From: Nocardioidaceae bacterium
Lineage (GTDB): Bacteria; Actinomycetota; Actinomycetes; Propionibacteriales; Nocardioidaceae
DNA length: 6,130 nt
Direction of reading: 5' to 3'
Assembly (NCBI GenBank): GCA_020438665.1
Contig: JAGQUE010000257.1
Coordinates: 1-6,130 of the forward strand
Both the position numbers and the translations under genes were made by a program. The number at the start of each line of letters is the position of its first letter. Position 1 is the first letter of the stretch. This document shows, one piece after another, positions 5,449 through 6,130 of the stretch. The notes beneath the pieces were generated by a model. That model saw nothing but the letters and a program-made list of their open reading frames with translations, was not told the DNA's origin and ran no database searches.

Positions 5449-6130
5449 GCATGTGGCACCAGCCGAGGGCGGTCTGGGCGGTGGGCTTCGCCTGCGTGAT
5501 CGCCTTCATGGGGATCGGCCTGGTCGACCCCATCTTGAAGCCCATCGCCGACCAGCTCGGGGCGAGCCCGTCGCAGGTGTCGCTGCTGTTCACCAGCTAT
5601 ATGGCCGTGATGGGCGCGGCCATGATCGTGACCGGCTTCGTGTCGAGCCGCCTGGGCAGCAAGCGCACCCTCATGATCGGCCTGGCCGTGATCATCGTCG
5701 GCTCGGCGCTGGCCGGCGCGCAGACCTCGGTGTTCGGCATCGTCGGCTTCCGCGCCGTCTGGGGCCTCGGCAACGCGCTGTTCATCGCCACCGCGCTCGC
5801 CGCCATCGTGTCGTCGGCGAGTGGGTCGGTCGCACAGGCGATCATCCTCTATGAGGCAGCCCTCGGGCTGGGCATCGCCGCCGGCCCCCTCATCGGGGGC
5901 GAGCTGGGCTCGATCTCGTGGCGCGCGCCGTTCTTCGGTGTGGCCGTGCTGATGTCGGTCGCACTGGTCGCCACCGCCGTCCTGCTCCCGAGCACGCCAC
6001 CTTCGACGCAACCCACGTCGCTGGCGGCGCCGTTCCGCGCGCTCACGCACGGCGCGCTCCTGCTCGTCGGGCTGACCGCGCTGCTCTACAACGTCGGCTT
6101 CTTCACGCTGCTCGCGTTCACGCCCTTCCC
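5445..6130 (+). CDS. Major facilitator superfamily transporter (N-terminal part, cut by window edge)
   Basis: The frame is open from the ATG at 5445 to the window end: 228 complete codons, about half of a typical 12-helix MFS protein. Hydrophobic helices are visible at about 10-28, 46-65, 76-92, 97-121, 131-152, 162-181 and a seventh near the end. The TM2-TM3 loop has a motif-A-like GFVSSRLGSKR (64-74), the TM4 region has FRAVWGLGNAL (102-112, like motif B RxxxGxG), and TM5 carries LGLGIAAGPLIGG (140-152, like motif C, GxxxGPxxGG). Motif C points to the drug:H+ antiporter group, so proton-driven export is likely. The usual Asp of motif A is replaced by Ser68. The start overlaps the marR stop (ATGA), with GAGGAGG at 5428-5434, ten bases upstream. 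A second ATG at 5451 is less well spaced. The substrate cannot be told. Confidence 0.9.
   Translation, partial: MSMWHQPRAVWAVGFACVIAFMGIGLVDPILKPIADQLGASPSQVSLLFTSYMAVMGAAMIVTGFVSSRLGSKRTLMIGLAVIIVGSALAGAQTSVFGIVGFRAVWGLGNALFIATALAAIVSSASGSVAQAIILYEAALGLGIAAGPLIGGELGSISWRAPFFGVAVLMSVALVATAVLLPSTPPSTQPTSLAAPFRALTHGALLLVGLTALLYNVGFFTLLAFTPF

Noticed and set aside
5076..6050. 324-codon minus-strand frame antisense to marR and the MFS gene
   Set aside because: The plus strand carries clear MarR and MFS motifs. The antisense product is Arg/His/Asp-rich without a domain.

Overview
The window is very GC-rich and gene-dense. It looks like a chromosomal segment of a high-GC actinobacterium. The evidence is the FMN-riboswitch-led order ribD-ribE-ribM-ribBA-ribH followed by hisE-hisG, the strong G/C preference at third codon positions, the use of GTG starts, and protein variants typical of actinobacteria (for example [12 protein letters not shown] in GTP cyclohydrolase II). 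A relative of Nocardioides or another Propionibacteriales/Micrococcales member is plausible, but sequence reading alone does not fix the genus.

Minus strand, transcribed from about 4.9 kb down to 1: a complete FMN riboswitch aptamer (4789-4906) and its expression platform (4702-4788) precede a compact riboflavin operon. The genes are ribD (3658-4701), ribE (3020-3655), ribM (2322-3023), ribBA (1084-2325) and ribH (599-1087). The last three junctions are each a 4-base ATGA stop/start overlap, and ribD and ribE are 2 bases apart. Together the enzymes convert GTP and ribulose 5-phosphate to riboflavin, apart from the pyrimidine phosphate phosphatase step, which is not encoded here. RibM is a PnuC-type membrane protein expected to import riboflavin. 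The leader therefore places synthesis and uptake under one FMN-sensing switch. Two histidine genes follow on the same strand: hisE (247-510) and the first 79 codons of hisG (cut by the window edge). A GC-rich inverted repeat lies between ribH and hisE.

Intergenic region 4702-4992: this holds the riboswitch, a predicted hairpin that masks the ribD Shine-Dalgarno, an 11-base copy of part of the aptamer inside that hairpin, two inverted repeats just upstream of the aptamer, and a 17-bp perfect inverted repeat (4980-4996) at the marR start.

Plus strand, diverging from the rib operon: a MarR-family repressor gene (4993-5448), overlapped by 4 bases by a major facilitator superfamily transporter gene (5445 to the window end, truncated). 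This is the standard layout of a self-regulated MarR/efflux pair. The inverted repeat at the marR start is its likely operator.

Overall the coding content is well-known biology. The parts most worth a second look are the riboswitch expression platform and the divergent control region. I saw no CRISPR array, tRNA, rRNA, insertion sequence or phage gene.
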